DNA from: JBBRCX01 sp038204465 | Lineage (GTDB): Bacteria; Planctomycetota; Phycisphaerae; Tepidisphaerales; Tepidisphaeraceae | Reading direction: 5' to 3' | DNA: 20,605 nucleotides | Assembly: GCA_038204465.1 (NCBI GenBank) | Contig: JBBRCX010000081.1 | Location: 1 to 20,605, forward strand | In this document: positions 13,710 to 20,605 of the stretch, one piece after another | Position numbering within the stretch: the first letter of the stretch is position 1 | How the letters are laid out: every line of letters starts with the position of its first letter | Notes under the pieces: generated by a model | The model's database searches: none | Seen by the model: only the letters and a program-made list of their open reading frames with translations | Told to the model about the DNA's origin: nothing | Position numbers and translations under genes: made by a program

Positions 13710-14159
13710 TCAAGGCTGAATGTCGTCGGCGGTTCCTTCGCGGCCATCCGGTCCCGAAGAGACCACGTCAAAGTCTTTGTTGCCGGCGCCGGGGCAGCGG
13801 TAGATGTAGGGGTGGCCCCACGGGTCGTTTGGGACCTTCTCGACATATGAATGCTGCCAACCCTGCAGCTCGGGGGGCTTGTCGACCAGCGCCTGCATTC
13901 CTTCCTCGGTGGTGGGGAATCGGCCGGTGTCGGTCTCGAAGACGCTGAGGGCGACCTTGAGGCTGGCGATGTCGGCCTTGGCGGCGCTCTGGCGGGCCTG
14001 CTCGGTGCGCCCGGTGAACTTGGGAACGACGACGGCGGCGAGTATTGCGAGGATGACCAGAACGAGCAGCAGCTCGATCAAGGTAAAGCCAGGAAGAGCG
14101 CTTCGTCTGTGGCGGGCTGGTTTTTGGCGATCGTCATTCATGTCGTTCTCAATTCTCAT
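13710..14159 (-). CDS. gspG: Major pseudopilin GspG, 149 aa
   Basis: The mature protein begins at Phe25 after ...SALPG: FTLIELLLVLVILAILAAVV, with Glu5, then VPKFTGRTEQARQSAAKADI. The body has the GspG signature: ETDTGRFPTTEEGMQALVDK, VPNDPWGHPYIYRCPG, and a C-terminal SSGPDGREGTADDI loop that corresponds to the calcium-binding end of GspG. The length and all blocks are intact. ATG 14159 is used here; ATG 14141 (six residues shorter, with a weak GAGAA upstream) is equally possible and would give an 18-residue leader. The gene lies 12 bases after gspF. Its product polymerises into the periplasmic pseudopilus that drives export. Confidence 0.95.
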   Translation of the reverse strand: MRIENDMNDDRQKPARHRRSALPGFTLIELLLVLVILAILAAVVVPKFTGRTEQARQSAAKADIASLKVALSVFETDTGRFPTTEEGMQALVDKPPELQGWQHSYVEKVPNDPWGHPYIYRCPGAGNKDFDVVSSGPDGREGTADDIQP

Positions 14160-14171
14160 TGTGACGCGCGA

Positions 14172-15413
14172 TCAATGGATGAGGTCCTGGAGATTGAAGA
14201 CCGGGAGCAGCATCCCGAGGACGACGGTGCCGATGATGCCGGCCATGCAGAAGAGCATGGCGGGCTCGGCGACGGCGACGAGGAATCGGAGTTGGCGATC
14301 GAGGTCGGCTTCGTACGAGGCGGCGAGGCGGATGAGTTCCTTGTCGAGGCGGCCGGTCTCTTCGGCGACGGCGATCATCTCGATGACCGAGGGCGGGAAC
14401 AGTCTGGAGCTGCCGGAAAGACTTCGGGACAAGGCACTGCCGCGCTGGACTTCATCGATGGCGCGGGAGACGGTGTCGGCCAGCGTCTGGTTGCCGATCG
14501 CTTCGCGGGCGACGCGGAGCGAGGTGATGAGCGAGACTCCCGCGCCGACGAGGGTGCCGAGCATGCGGGCGAAGCGGACGAGCGCGAACTGGGCGATGAT
14601 CCGGCCGAGCACGGGCACCGACAGCAGCGCGACCTCCATGCGGCGGCGGCCGGCCTCGGTCTGAACGGCGCGGCGGGCGGCAACGATTGCGATGACGGCG
14701 GCGGCCGCGACGAAGAGTCCGTATTTCTTGACGACGTTGCTGGCGCCGATGATCAGAAGGGTGAGGGTCGGCAGGTTGGCGCCGAACTGCTGGAAGATTC
14801 CGCTGAAACGAGGGATGAAGAAGGTGAGCAGGAAGACCAGCACGCCAACCGCGAGGCACGCGAGGATGACGGGGTAGATCATGGCGGCTTTGACTTTGCC
14901 GGTGAGGTCCTGCTCGCGGGCGCGGAAGTCGGCGATCTGAGCGAGCACGACGTCGAGGAAGCCGCCCGCTTCTCCCGCGCGCACCATGGCGACGTAGACG
15001 CTGGAGAAATTCCTGGGCCACTTGGCGAGCGCGTCAGCCAGCGCGGTGCCGCCGACGACGTCATCGTGGATCTTTCCCCAGAGTTGGCGGGCGGGTTCGC
15101 CGGCGGCCTCGCGGCGAAGCAGGGCGAGGGCGCGGGAGAGGGGAACGCCGCCTGCCAGCAGGTTGGCGAGCTCACGGGTGAAGGCTTCCACGGAGCGCTG
15201 TGAAACACGGCCGCGGGAGGCGCGCGTGTTCTTCGCTTCAGGGGCTTCGGCATTGCGCCGGGCGGCGACGGCATTGGCTGCTTCATCGATCCTGACGGGA
15301 TGCAGCCCATCGCGGCCGATCTGGGCGATGGCGGCCGCGCGCGTGTCGGCGCCCAGCGTGCCGGTGAAGGGGCGGCCATCTTTGGTCAGCGCGGTGTAAG
15401 CAAAAACCGGCAT
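14172..15413 (-). CDS. gspF: Inner-membrane platform protein GspF, 413 aa
   Basis: The N-terminus MPVFAYTALTKDGRPFTGTL is the classic start of GspF/PilC. Two homologous cytoplasmic GspF domains follow: about 75-195 (SVEAFTRELANLLAGGVPLS and MVRAGEAGGFLDVVL) and about 275-400 (FARMLGTLVGAGVSL, MIAVAEETGRLDKEL). Three membrane segments are seen, near 178-200 (IYPVILACLAVGVLVFLLTF), near 233-250 and near the C-terminus (AMLFCMAGIIGTVVLGMLLP). The start ATG 15413 lies two bases past the gspE stop, with GGAG upstream. Family knowledge: it is the membrane platform on which GspE acts to extrude pseudopilins. The region 40-72 is Ala/Arg-rich and poorly conserved. Confidence 0.95.
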   Translation of the reverse strand: MPVFAYTALTKDGRPFTGTLGADTRAAAIAQIGRDGLHPVRIDEAANAVAARRNAEAPEAKNTRASRGRVSQRSVEAFTRELANLLAGGVPLSRALALLRREAAGEPARQLWGKIHDDVVGGTALADALAKWPRNFSSVYVAMVRAGEAGGFLDVVLAQIADFRAREQDLTGKVKAAMIYPVILACLAVGVLVFLLTFFIPRFSGIFQQFGANLPTLTLLIIGASNVVKKYGLFVAAAAVIAIVAARRAVQTEAGRRRMEVALLSVPVLGRIIAQFALVRFARMLGTLVGAGVSLITSLRVAREAIGNQTLADTVSRAIDEVQRGSALSRSLSGSSRLFPPSVIEMIAVAEETGRLDKELIRLAASYEADLDRQLRFLVAVAEPAMLFCMAGIIGTVVLGMLLPVFNLQDLIH

Positions 15414-15415
15414 GC

Positions 15416-17170
15416 CTATGAAGCTCCATCCTGCCTGGTCGGCGCCGCATGAGCCGCGCCGACGACGGCGTCTTCATCCTTGGTGACGCGCAAGACTTCT
15501 TCCGGCGTGGTGAGGCCTTCGCGGATCAGGCGCCAGCCGTCCTCGCGCAGACTCATCATTCCCTGTCGGACGGCGGTCCTGCGGATTTCGCGGGAACTGG
15601 CGCGATCGAGGGTGAGCGCGCGGATTTCGTCGGTGAGGGGCATCATCTCAAAGACGCCCTGGCGGCCGCGGAACCCGGTGCCCTGGCAGTTACGGCAGCC
15701 GCGACCCCGGAAGACGACCTGCGGCACTTCGTCGCCGAATTCGGCGCGCAACTTCGCAACCGAGTCGCCCGGCGCCTCTTCTTTGCAGAGAGGGCAGACG
15801 AGGCGCACGAGCCGTTGGGCGGTAACCATCTCGAGCGATGAAGAGACGAGGTAGGGCTCGACCCCCATGTCGATCAGGCGAGTCGACGCGCCCGGGGCAT
15901 CGTTGGTGTGGAGCGTGCTGAACACGAGGTGACCGGTGAGGGATGCCTGGACGGCAATCTCGGCGGTTTCGCGGTCGCGGATTTCGCCGATCAAGACGAC
16001 GTCGGGGTCGTGGCGCAGGATCGCGCGCAAGCCGGCGGCGAAGGTGAGGCCGCTCTTGGTGTTCACCTGGATCTGGTTGATGCCGCGAAGCTGATACTCG
16101 ACCGGATCTTCGATCGTCACGATCTTCAGGTCGGGGTTGTTGATCTTCGAGAGGGCTGCGTAAAGGGTGGTGGTCTTGCCGCTGCCGGTGGGGCCGGTGA
16201 CGAGGATGATGCCGTGGGGAAGGTCGAGCACTTTTTCCCAGACGGAGCGATCGCGGGGCGACATGCCGAGGCGCTCGAGTCCGAGGATGGCGTCGCCTCG
16301 ATCGAGAATGCGCAGGACGACTGCCTCGCCGTGGATCATGGGGATCACCGAGACGCGGAGGTCGATCTCGCGGCCGACGACTTTGAGGCGAATGCGGCCG
16401 TCCTGGGGGAGGCGCTTCTCGGCGATATCGAGGTGGCTCAGGATCTTGAGGCGCGAGACGATCGCAGCCTGGTAGCGGCGCACCTGCGGGGGGATGTTGG
16501 CTTCGACCAGGACGCCATCGATGCGATAGCGCACGCGGAGCTGGTCTTCGAAGGGCTCGACGTGAACGTCGGTCGCGCGCGACTCCAGCGCCTCGGCAAG
16601 CACCTGGTTGACGAAGCGGATGATGGACGCGTCCTGAGCGGCATGGGTGAGATCGAGATCGTCCTCGTGCTGCTCTTCCAGCACCCTGACGTCGTCGGCG
16701 CCGTTCTGGCCGCCCATGGACTGCAGGGTGTCGGCCCCGACGCCGAGGTACTTCTTGATGAAGCGCTCGATCTCGGCGGAGGGCGCGAGGGCGGGGTGGA
16801 CGTCGATTCCGGTGGCGAGGCGCAGGGCGTCGAGGCCGGTGGTGTCGAAGAGTTTGCTGGTGACAACGGCGGTGCCGTCGCCGTTGTGAGTGGCGAGGGG
16901 CATGAGCCGGTGATCGATGAGAATGCGCGCGGGGAATTTCGCGAGGAGTTCTTTGGGCGGGGCGAGGGCGTCGGCGTCCCTTTCCAGGTCGACGTAGGGG
17001 ACGTCGAATTCCTCGGCGAGCCAGCGGAGGACCTTCTCCTCGGCGGCTGGGGCGGCCGCGTGCAAGGCGTCGTCGAGAGGCTGACCGGCGGCGATGGCAT
17101 CCTGGGCGCGGCGCGCGGCCTCGGCGTCGAGCGCACCCTCGGCCAGCAGCTTGGCTACGATGTCATCCAC
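15416..17170 (-). CDS. gspE: Type II secretion assembly ATPase GspE, 584 aa
   Basis: This is the cytoplasmic hexameric ATPase that powers pseudopilus assembly. It has an N-terminal MshEN/GSPII_E domain (about 35-140), then the catalytic part: ATDVHVEPFEDQLRVRYRID (199-218), Walker A GPTGSGKTT (326-334), Asp box IEDPVEY (353-359), Walker B VVLIGEIRD (391-399) and His box LTGHLVFSTLHTND (411-424). A tetracysteine zinc site is intact (Cys459, Cys462, Cys492, Cys495). The length fits GspE rather than PilT, and the zinc site plus position favours GspE over PilB. The start is GTG 17170, with no Shine-Dalgarno and a GC hairpin just upstream. The stop is two bases before gspF, so coupling is likely. 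Confidence 0.96.
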   Translation of the reverse strand: MDDIVAKLLAEGALDAEAARRAQDAIAAGQPLDDALHAAAPAAEEKVLRWLAEEFDVPYVDLERDADALAPPKELLAKFPARILIDHRLMPLATHNGDGTAVVTSKLFDTTGLDALRLATGIDVHPALAPSAEIERFIKKYLGVGADTLQSMGGQNGADDVRVLEEQHEDDLDLTHAAQDASIIRFVNQVLAEALESRATDVHVEPFEDQLRVRYRIDGVLVEANIPPQVRRYQAAIVSRLKILSHLDIAEKRLPQDGRIRLKVVGREIDLRVSVIPMIHGEAVVLRILDRGDAILGLERLGMSPRDRSVWEKVLDLPHGIILVTGPTGSGKTTTLYAALSKINNPDLKIVTIEDPVEYQLRGINQIQVNTKSGLTFAAGLRAILRHDPDVVLIGEIRDRETAEIAVQASLTGHLVFSTLHTNDAPGASTRLIDMGVEPYLVSSSLEMVTAQRLVRLVCPLCKEEAPGDSVAKLRAEFGDEVPQVVFRGRGCRNCQGTGFRGRQGVFEMMPLTDEIRALTLDRASSREIRRTAVRQGMMSLREDGWRLIREGLTTPEEVLRVTKDEDAVVGAAHAAPTRQDGAS

Positions 17171-17182
17171 GATAATTTTCGC

Positions 17183-17197
17183 GCCGCGAAGCGCGGC
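17183..17197 (-). promoter_or_regulatory. GC-rich hairpin between the LTxxQ gene and gspE
   Basis: GCCGCG (17183-17188) and CGCGGC (17192-17197) pair perfectly around a 3-base loop. On the minus strand it sits 4 bases after the LTxxQ gene's stop and 12 bases before the GTG of gspE, which has no ribosome site. It lacks a T-run on this strand, so it is more likely an RNA-stability or translation-control element than a full terminator. Confidence 0.4.
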
Positions 17198-17201
17198 AGT
17201 T

Positions 17202-17768
17202 TTAGTCGAGCAGGCCGACCATAATGAGCGCCGCTTCCTGCCGCTGCGTCAAGACCCCGCGAAGATCGTCCTGTGCCTTCGATAGCTCCTCCCTCGCCTG
17301 CTTGCGGGCGGCACGATAGTCCTCGAGCTTTGCCTTGATGTCTTGGGGCTTGGCGTCCTTGTTGTCGAGCAGTTGCTGGAGGGCATGGCGCTTCTCCATG
17401 ACGGGAGACTGGGGCTGGTCCTCTCCGCCGAGTCCAGGGCCACCCGGGCCGCCGGGACCACCACCGGCCCTGCGACCCATGCCGCCGAAGGCGCTGGAAT
17501 CGCGCTGGAGCTGGAAGACCTTTTCGATCTTGGGCGCAAGGGCCTTGAATTCATCGTCGCTGGCGCCGAGTTGCTCTTTCATGCGGTCGAGCATGCGCTG
17601 GCGGAACTGGGCGGGGTCGAAGCGTCCGCCCCCGCGGCGCTGGCCGTCTTGCGGATCGGAGCGGCGGGTATTGGCATCATCGGGGGCGGTTGTCTGGGCG
17701 ATTACTGGAGCGGCGGTGAAGACGCCGAGAAGGCTTGCGGCGGCGAGCGTGATGAACTTCTTCGACAT
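17202..17768 (-). CDS. Periplasmic LTxxQ/Spy-like protein, first gene of the secretion operon, 188 aa
   Basis: ATG 17768 has a strong AGGAGA six bases upstream. A signal peptide (MSKKFITLAAASLLGVFTAA, cleaved near PVIA) shows export to the periplasm. The mature protein is helical: FDPAQFRQRMLDRMKEQLGA, a Gly/Pro-rich loop (about 92-113), then KPQDIKAKLEDYRAARKQAR and EELSKAQDDLRGVLTQRQEA. The late LTQRQ (173-177) matches the LTxxQ motif of Spy/CpxP-type periplasmic chaperones, and the Arg/Gln-rich paired helices agree. Role is inferred as a periplasmic chaperone or stress-linked factor. Its place at the head of the secretion operon, 31 bases before gspE, is unusual and may mean that envelope signals or exported substrates are linked to it. 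A longer upstream open frame up to 18161 is repeat-derived and not coding. Confidence 0.75.
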   Translation of the reverse strand: MSKKFITLAAASLLGVFTAAPVIAQTTAPDDANTRRSDPQDGQRRGGGRFDPAQFRQRMLDRMKEQLGASDDEFKALAPKIEKVFQLQRDSSAFGGMGRRAGGGPGGPGGPGLGGEDQPQSPVMEKRHALQQLLDNKDAKPQDIKAKLEDYRAARKQAREELSKAQDDLRGVLTQRQEAALIMVGLLD

Positions 17769-17918
17769 GAGGCATCTCCTGTAGTAGTTCGCGTTTTCGG
17801 TTGACGGACCGCGAAGGGTGTATTTGTCCCAAAGTACGGTTGTCGCTGAATTAAACGGCGAAAGGTGGGGATTATTGTGGGGGCGGCGGGGAGGTTCAAC
17901 GCGAAAGCGCGAAGAAGA

Positions 17919-18005
17919 GTTAGCCACCGATGGACACCGATTAAGAAGAGGATTTACCGCGAAGCGGCGAAGACGCGAAGAAGAGAGGGTTAGCCACCGA
18001 TGGAC
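17919..18005. repeat. Short direct repeat gttagccaccgatggac (two copies)
   Basis: The 17-base motif GTTAGCCACCGATGGAC occurs exactly at 17919-17935 and 17989-18005. It is followed by the longer 52-base unit after the first copy. The 'ccaccgatggac' core resembles dispersed sequences found many times in planctomycete and verrucomicrobial genomes (established only in general terms; not searched here). Confidence 0.75.
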
Positions 18006-18118
18006 TTCGGACTTCGGCGAGCTCCCTTCGGGTCTGAGCCTCAGGGTCGAAGACAGTCGAGTCGGGCACCGATTCAGAAGAGGATTTACCGCGAAGAGGC
18101 GAAGACGCGAAGAAGAGA
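17935..18118. repeat. 52-base direct repeat, two copies 132 bases apart
   Basis: 17935-17986 and 18067-18118 are identical except at two positions (17943 A vs 18075 C; 17965 C vs 18097 A). The core is GATTTACCGCGAAG followed by GCGAAGACGCGAAGAAGAG. A third, decayed partial unit is at about 17901-17920. Between the copies lies a non-repeat segment (about 18006-18066). The minus-strand translation of these units gives SSRLRRFAVNPLLNRCP-like runs, known from mis-annotated repeat ORFs. They are not CRISPR: the number, spacing and degeneracy are wrong. Confidence 0.8.
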
Positions 18119-18258
18119 ATGGAACACGAGAATACGGATCAAGATGCGTGTTTAGCAGCAAGACAAAGACATGAAGCGGAGAGCAGCGATTGATGGAGCG
18201 CTGTGGTGAGCGCGGGGGCGAACTGCGACGTGAGGCGGTTGGCGAAGGACGATGCGGG

Positions 18259-19044
18259 TTACGGCTGGGCGACGAGGCGGGTCCATTCGGGTTCGAGGGC
18301 GGGGCCGGTGCGGACGATGATTTCTATTCTTGTGCCGTCGTCGTTCATTCGGCCGTCAAGGATGCCGGGGATGTTGTTGATGGCGTAGTTGATGGTGAAG
18401 TGGGCAGCGTCGGCGGGATCGGGCTGGCCGGCGTAGAGGCGCAGCGGGGAGGTCGGGAGCGCGGCCGTGCCCGGGCCGGAGTAGATCACGACATCGAAGC
18501 CTGCCTGCCTCGGTGAGGATCGCAGCCCGGCGGGTTCTATAAGGGTGCACCAGAGTCCCAATGGCTGAGGGAATGGCAGGGATGGGATGCCGCGTTCGAC
18601 CTGGACGAGCCGCCGGATTCCGGTTTTGCTGCGAAGCTCGTGAAGGAAGACGACGCGCGGCCCGCCGCCTAGACCGCTGGCAGCGGCGAAGTTCTCCCAG
18701 CACTTGGGTGCAAAGGAGGTGTATGGAGGCCCGGGGACTCCCATCGAGGGCGACGGGACGGGATTGAAGACGTAGCCGGGGAGGGTCGCGAGCTTGTGCG
18801 CGGCCTGGGGATCTTCCTCGTAGACGACCTGGTCGGGCGGGGCGGTGTAGCGGAGGCATTGCCACTGGGCGTAGAGCATTGCGATCTGCCGTCGGGCGGG
18901 CCAGACCCACTTTGCAGCGGCGAGCGCGAGGCCGACGGTAAGAAGGAGCAGAAAGATCCGGCGGATGCGACGACGGCGGTGCCACGCGGGGGCGGGGGCG
19001 TAGGGGAGGTGGGGTTTGGAGGCTATTGCCAATGTGAATTTCAA
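18259..19044 (-). CDS. Hypothetical membrane-anchored protein, 261 aa
   Basis: I do not recognise this protein. It starts with a Pro-rich segment and a basic patch (WHRRRRIRRI), then a single membrane helix (about 30-46, IFLLLLTVGLALAAAKWVWP). That predicts an N-in topology with about 210 residues outside the cytoplasm. The body includes QWQCLRYTAPPDQVVYEEDP, a Gly/Pro-rich FNPVPSPSMGVPGPPYTSFA, FDVVIYSGPGT and a final ILDGRMNDDGTRIEIIVRTG. Codon use is coherent and the frame is long, so it is likely a real gene. The start is uncertain: TTG 19044 has no ribosome site and no in-frame ATG lies before the membrane helix. It ends 490 bases before the secretion operon on the same strand and need not be related to it. 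Confidence 0.6.
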   Translation of the reverse strand: MKFTLAIASKPHLPYAPAPAWHRRRRIRRIFLLLLTVGLALAAAKWVWPARRQIAMLYAQWQCLRYTAPPDQVVYEEDPQAAHKLATLPGYVFNPVPSPSMGVPGPPYTSFAPKCWENFAAASGLGGGPRVVFLHELRSKTGIRRLVQVERGIPSLPFPQPLGLWCTLIEPAGLRSSPRQAGFDVVIYSGPGTAALPTSPLRLYAGQPDPADAAHFTINYAINNIPGILDGRMNDDGTRIEIIVRTGPALEPEWTRLVAQP

Positions 19045-19370
19045 CGCTGTAAAGAGGTTAAAGTTTCCGCGTCTTCGACGCGGCCGTGCGAATTCGTCGA
19101 CAGTTACACATGCTGCAGAGGTTCAACGCACGTCTATCGTAAAACTCCGGACGACGGGGTGGTGCTCGAAAGCTCCGCGAGGGTGGGGCGAGCGAACGGT
19201 AAGACATACGGCCGAGGATACTTCCGATGTCCTGACTCATCCGTTTCAAGGTGCAGCTTCAGTGGTCCTCGCGACCTGCCGGCCCTCGGCTCGATGCGAC
19301 GTAGAGCGCAGAGTACGATGCGCGGCATGCCAATTGTGTGCGACCCCGGAGCGACTTGGTAGGGCGCTAA
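19045..19370. other. Intergenic region, no convincing gene
   Basis: This stretch separates the minus-strand hypothetical gene from the plus-strand methyltransferase and probably contains both promoters. Short open frames on both strands lack ribosome sites or recognisable features. Composition shifts here from GC-rich to more A/T, which may mark the edge of an acquired segment. Confidence 0.45.
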
Positions 19371-20605
19371 ATGTCAGAGGCTAAACAAACGGCGAGCGTC
19401 TGTGGCCACGCGGGCGACTCCGGCAGTGGCTCGTCTTATTTCTCATGCTGTCGACGTTGCGCTTCTGATCAGGCCTTTTTGCAGCGCCGAAATCGATTGC
19501 GGCGGTTGAACAGGGCACCACTGCTCCGTGCAGTCGATGTTTTCTCCGGGTGTGGGGGAATGAGCCTCGGCCTTGAGGAGGCGGCACGGCGTGCAAAATG
19601 TCGGCTTGATGTCGCTCTCGCTGTGGACTCTGACGCCGCCGCGATTGAGATTTACGAGCGAAACTTTCCCAACGCCGTTCCGCTGATTGCAGATGTCCAA
19701 GAGATTTTCAGAGGCTCGAGCGGTGCCCGCTTGACTCGGTCTGAGCGCGAGATAGCGACAACAATTGGGAACGTCGACATCCTCCTAGGTGGCCCGCCAT
19801 GCCAAGGCCATTCGGACCTGAACAATCACACTCGCCGACGCGACCCGAAAAACGCGCTCTACCTTCGGATGGCGCGGGCAGCAGAGGTGCTTTCTCCCAA
19901 AGTTGTCGTGATCGAAAACGTGAGTCCAGTGCAGTGGGACGAAGGTGGCGTCGTGGAGGCTACGTTTGAAGTGCTCGCGCGATGTGGCTATCGAGTTGCT
20001 GCAAAAGTACTGGATTTACGACGCGTAGGCGTCCCCCAGCGCCGTCGTCGCTTCGTACTTATCGCCTCTAGTCTCGACACAATCGTGCCGACGTCCATCC
20101 TATCAAATCTGGAGGATGCGATGCCGCAGCACGCTGATCGAACGGTCAGCTGGGCAATTCGAGACCTTCTGAGTACTAAGTCGGACACGATGTACGACAG
20201 CCCAAGCCAGATGAGCCAGGAAAACGCAAGTCGTGTTGCGCTGCTCTTCAGGCATCGGCTGTATGACCTCCCGAACGAGCATCGACCCCAGTGTCACCGG
20301 AACAGACAACATAGCTATGTCTCGATGTACGGTCGCCTTCGGTGGGACGAGCCAGCGCAGACGATAACCACCGGATTCGGATCAATGGGACAGGGTCGAT
20401 ATATACATCCAGAACGTCAACGCACGCTGACTCCACATGAAGCCGCCAGACTCCAGACCTTTCCCGATTGGTTTGATTTCGGCGCGGACACCCAGCGTGG
20501 CGTGCTAGCGAAAGTCATCGGCAACGCCGTTCCGCCGCTACTCACCCTCGAATTAGGAAGGTTGATCATACCTGGCTTGTTAGGAGACGCGGCAGTAGAG
20601 GAAGG
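19371..20605 (+). CDS. DNA (cytosine-5-)-methyltransferase, 3' end cut by the window
   Basis: The frame is open from ATG 19371 (preceded directly by an in-frame TAA, with GGTAGGG upstream) to the window end, 411 codons. All diagnostic C5-methyltransferase motifs are intact: I VFSGCGGMSLG (57-67, AdoMet), IV GGPPCQGHSDLNNHTRR (140-156, nucleophile Cys144), VI VVVIENV (178-184), VIII VPQRRRRFVLI (221-231) and X VIGNAVPPLL (382-391). The target-recognition region between VIII and X is short. It transfers a methyl group from AdoMet to C5 of cytosine in a sequence not predictable here. The first ~50 residues form an unusual basic extension with Cys11, His13, Cys26, Cys27 and Cys30, possibly a metal site. 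Base composition is visibly less GC-rich than the neighbouring operon, suggesting transfer. A restriction partner, if any, would be downstream of the window. Confidence 0.93.
   Translation, partial: MSEAKQTASVCGHAGDSGSGSSYFSCCRRCASDQAFLQRRNRLRRLNRAPLLRAVDVFSGCGGMSLGLEEAARRAKCRLDVALAVDSDAAAIEIYERNFPNAVPLIADVQEIFRGSSGARLTRSEREIATTIGNVDILLGGPPCQGHSDLNNHTRRRDPKNALYLRMARAAEVLSPKVVVIENVSPVQWDEGGVVEATFEVLARCGYRVAAKVLDLRRVGVPQRRRRFVLIASSLDTIVPTSILSNLEDAMPQHADRTVSWAIRDLLSTKSDTMYDSPSQMSQENASRVALLFRHRLYDLPNEHRPQCHRNRQHSYVSMYGRLRWDEPAQTITTGFGSMGQGRYIHPERQRTLTPHEAARLQTFPDWFDFGADTQRGVLAKVIGNAVPPLLTLELGRLIIPGLLGDAAVEE

Larger units (their letters stand above)
5121..17768 (-). other. Type II secretion operon, 13 genes
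   Basis: Thirteen minus-strand genes run without a gap longer than about 80 bases, and four junctions are 4-base overlaps. The order is LTxxQ protein, gspE, F, G, H, I, J, K, L (PilM+PilN), M (PilO-like), C (PilP-like), D, lipoprotein. This contains every core part of a type II secretion system except the prepilin peptidase GspO, which must be elsewhere. No GspN or GspS pilotin is recognised, although the terminal lipoprotein could take an accessory role. The close packing implies one long transcript from upstream of 17768, with a possible internal control point at the hairpin before gspE. Confidence 0.85.
17769..18258. other. Intergenic region upstream of the secretion operon
   Basis: This 490-base stretch lies between the hypothetical protein gene (ends 18259) and the LTxxQ gene (starts 17768), both on the minus strand. 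The proximal 17769-17880 should hold the operon promoter, but no box pair is convincing. The part from 17901 to 18118 holds degenerate direct repeats listed separately. Nothing else was seen. Confidence 0.5.

Noticed and set aside
13851..15203. Plus-strand open frame of about 450 codons opposite gspF and gspG
   Set aside because: Extremely Asp/Glu/Gly-rich composition, an antisense mirror of well-recognised GspF and GspG.
15908..17224. Plus-strand open frame of about 438 codons opposite gspE
   Set aside because: Antisense shadow; the minus strand encodes an intact GspE with all ATPase motifs.
17901..18118. Possible CRISPR array
   Set aside because: Only two full repeat copies of 52 bases with mismatches, irregular spacing and no cas genes.
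17769..18161. In-frame upstream extension of the LTxxQ gene
   Set aside because: It translates the direct repeats (SSRLRRFAVNPLLNRCP-like runs) and would bury the signal peptide; ATG 17768 has a strong ribosome site.
18796..19362. Plus-strand open frame leading up to the methyltransferase
   Set aside because: Its first half is antisense to the hypothetical gene and the rest shows no recognisable motif or ribosome site.

Overview
The window looks like a chromosomal piece of a high-G+C, Gram-negative, probably uncultured planctomycete-like bacterium (Planctomycetota, perhaps Phycisphaerae). This is an inference from three things: a PEP-CTERM exported protein, a complete and divergent type II secretion operon, and dispersed 'accgcgaag.../ccaccgatggac' repeats of a kind common in Planctomycetes and Verrucomicrobia. 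No rRNA, tRNA, CRISPR array or insertion sequence was seen.

Left part (1-5100): the 5' part of an alpha/beta hydrolase runs off the left edge (minus strand). Next comes a compact toxin-first HigBA-like toxin-antitoxin operon (minus) with a perfect 7-3-7 inverted repeat before the toxin and a hairpin at the antitoxin stop. Then comes a PEP-CTERM exported protein (minus) broken by a one-base frameshift. After a G-rich non-coding stretch, two plus-strand genes only 9 bases apart encode a formyltransferase-fold protein and a C45-family (penicillin acyltransferase-like) autoproteolytic enzyme. Their pairing suggests a small amide or acyl chemistry unit of unknown substrate.

Centre (5121-17768, all minus): one 12.6-kb polycistron for a type II secretion system. 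In transcription order it holds an LTxxQ/Spy-like periplasmic protein, gspE, gspF, gspG, gspH, gspI, gspJ, gspK, a gspL-like PilM+PilN protein, a gspM/PilO-like protein, a gspC/PilP-like protein, the gspD secretin and a lipoprotein. Gaps are tiny, or neighbouring genes overlap by 4 bases (ATGA/GTGA). GspE powers assembly on the platform GspF, GspG is the major pseudopilin, GspH-K form the tip, GspL/M/C are the inner-membrane linkers and GspD is the outer-membrane channel. The L-M-C-D block has the same order as pilM-N-O-P-Q of type IV pili, unlike the proteobacterial gsp operon, where C-D come first. No prepilin peptidase gene is in the window.

Right part (17769-20605): a 490-base intergenic region with degenerate direct repeats, a hypothetical membrane-anchored protein (minus), about 330 bases with no convincing gene, and a plus-strand DNA cytosine-5 methyltransferase that runs off the right edge. 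Its motifs I, IV, VI, VIII and X are intact. It has a Cys-rich N-terminal extension and visibly lower G+C than its neighbours, which suggests a horizontally acquired modification or restriction-modification gene.

The observations most worth a second look are the hybrid gsp/pil operon and its terminal lipoprotein with a pilin-like soluble domain, the formyltransferase-C45 pair, and the methyltransferase.
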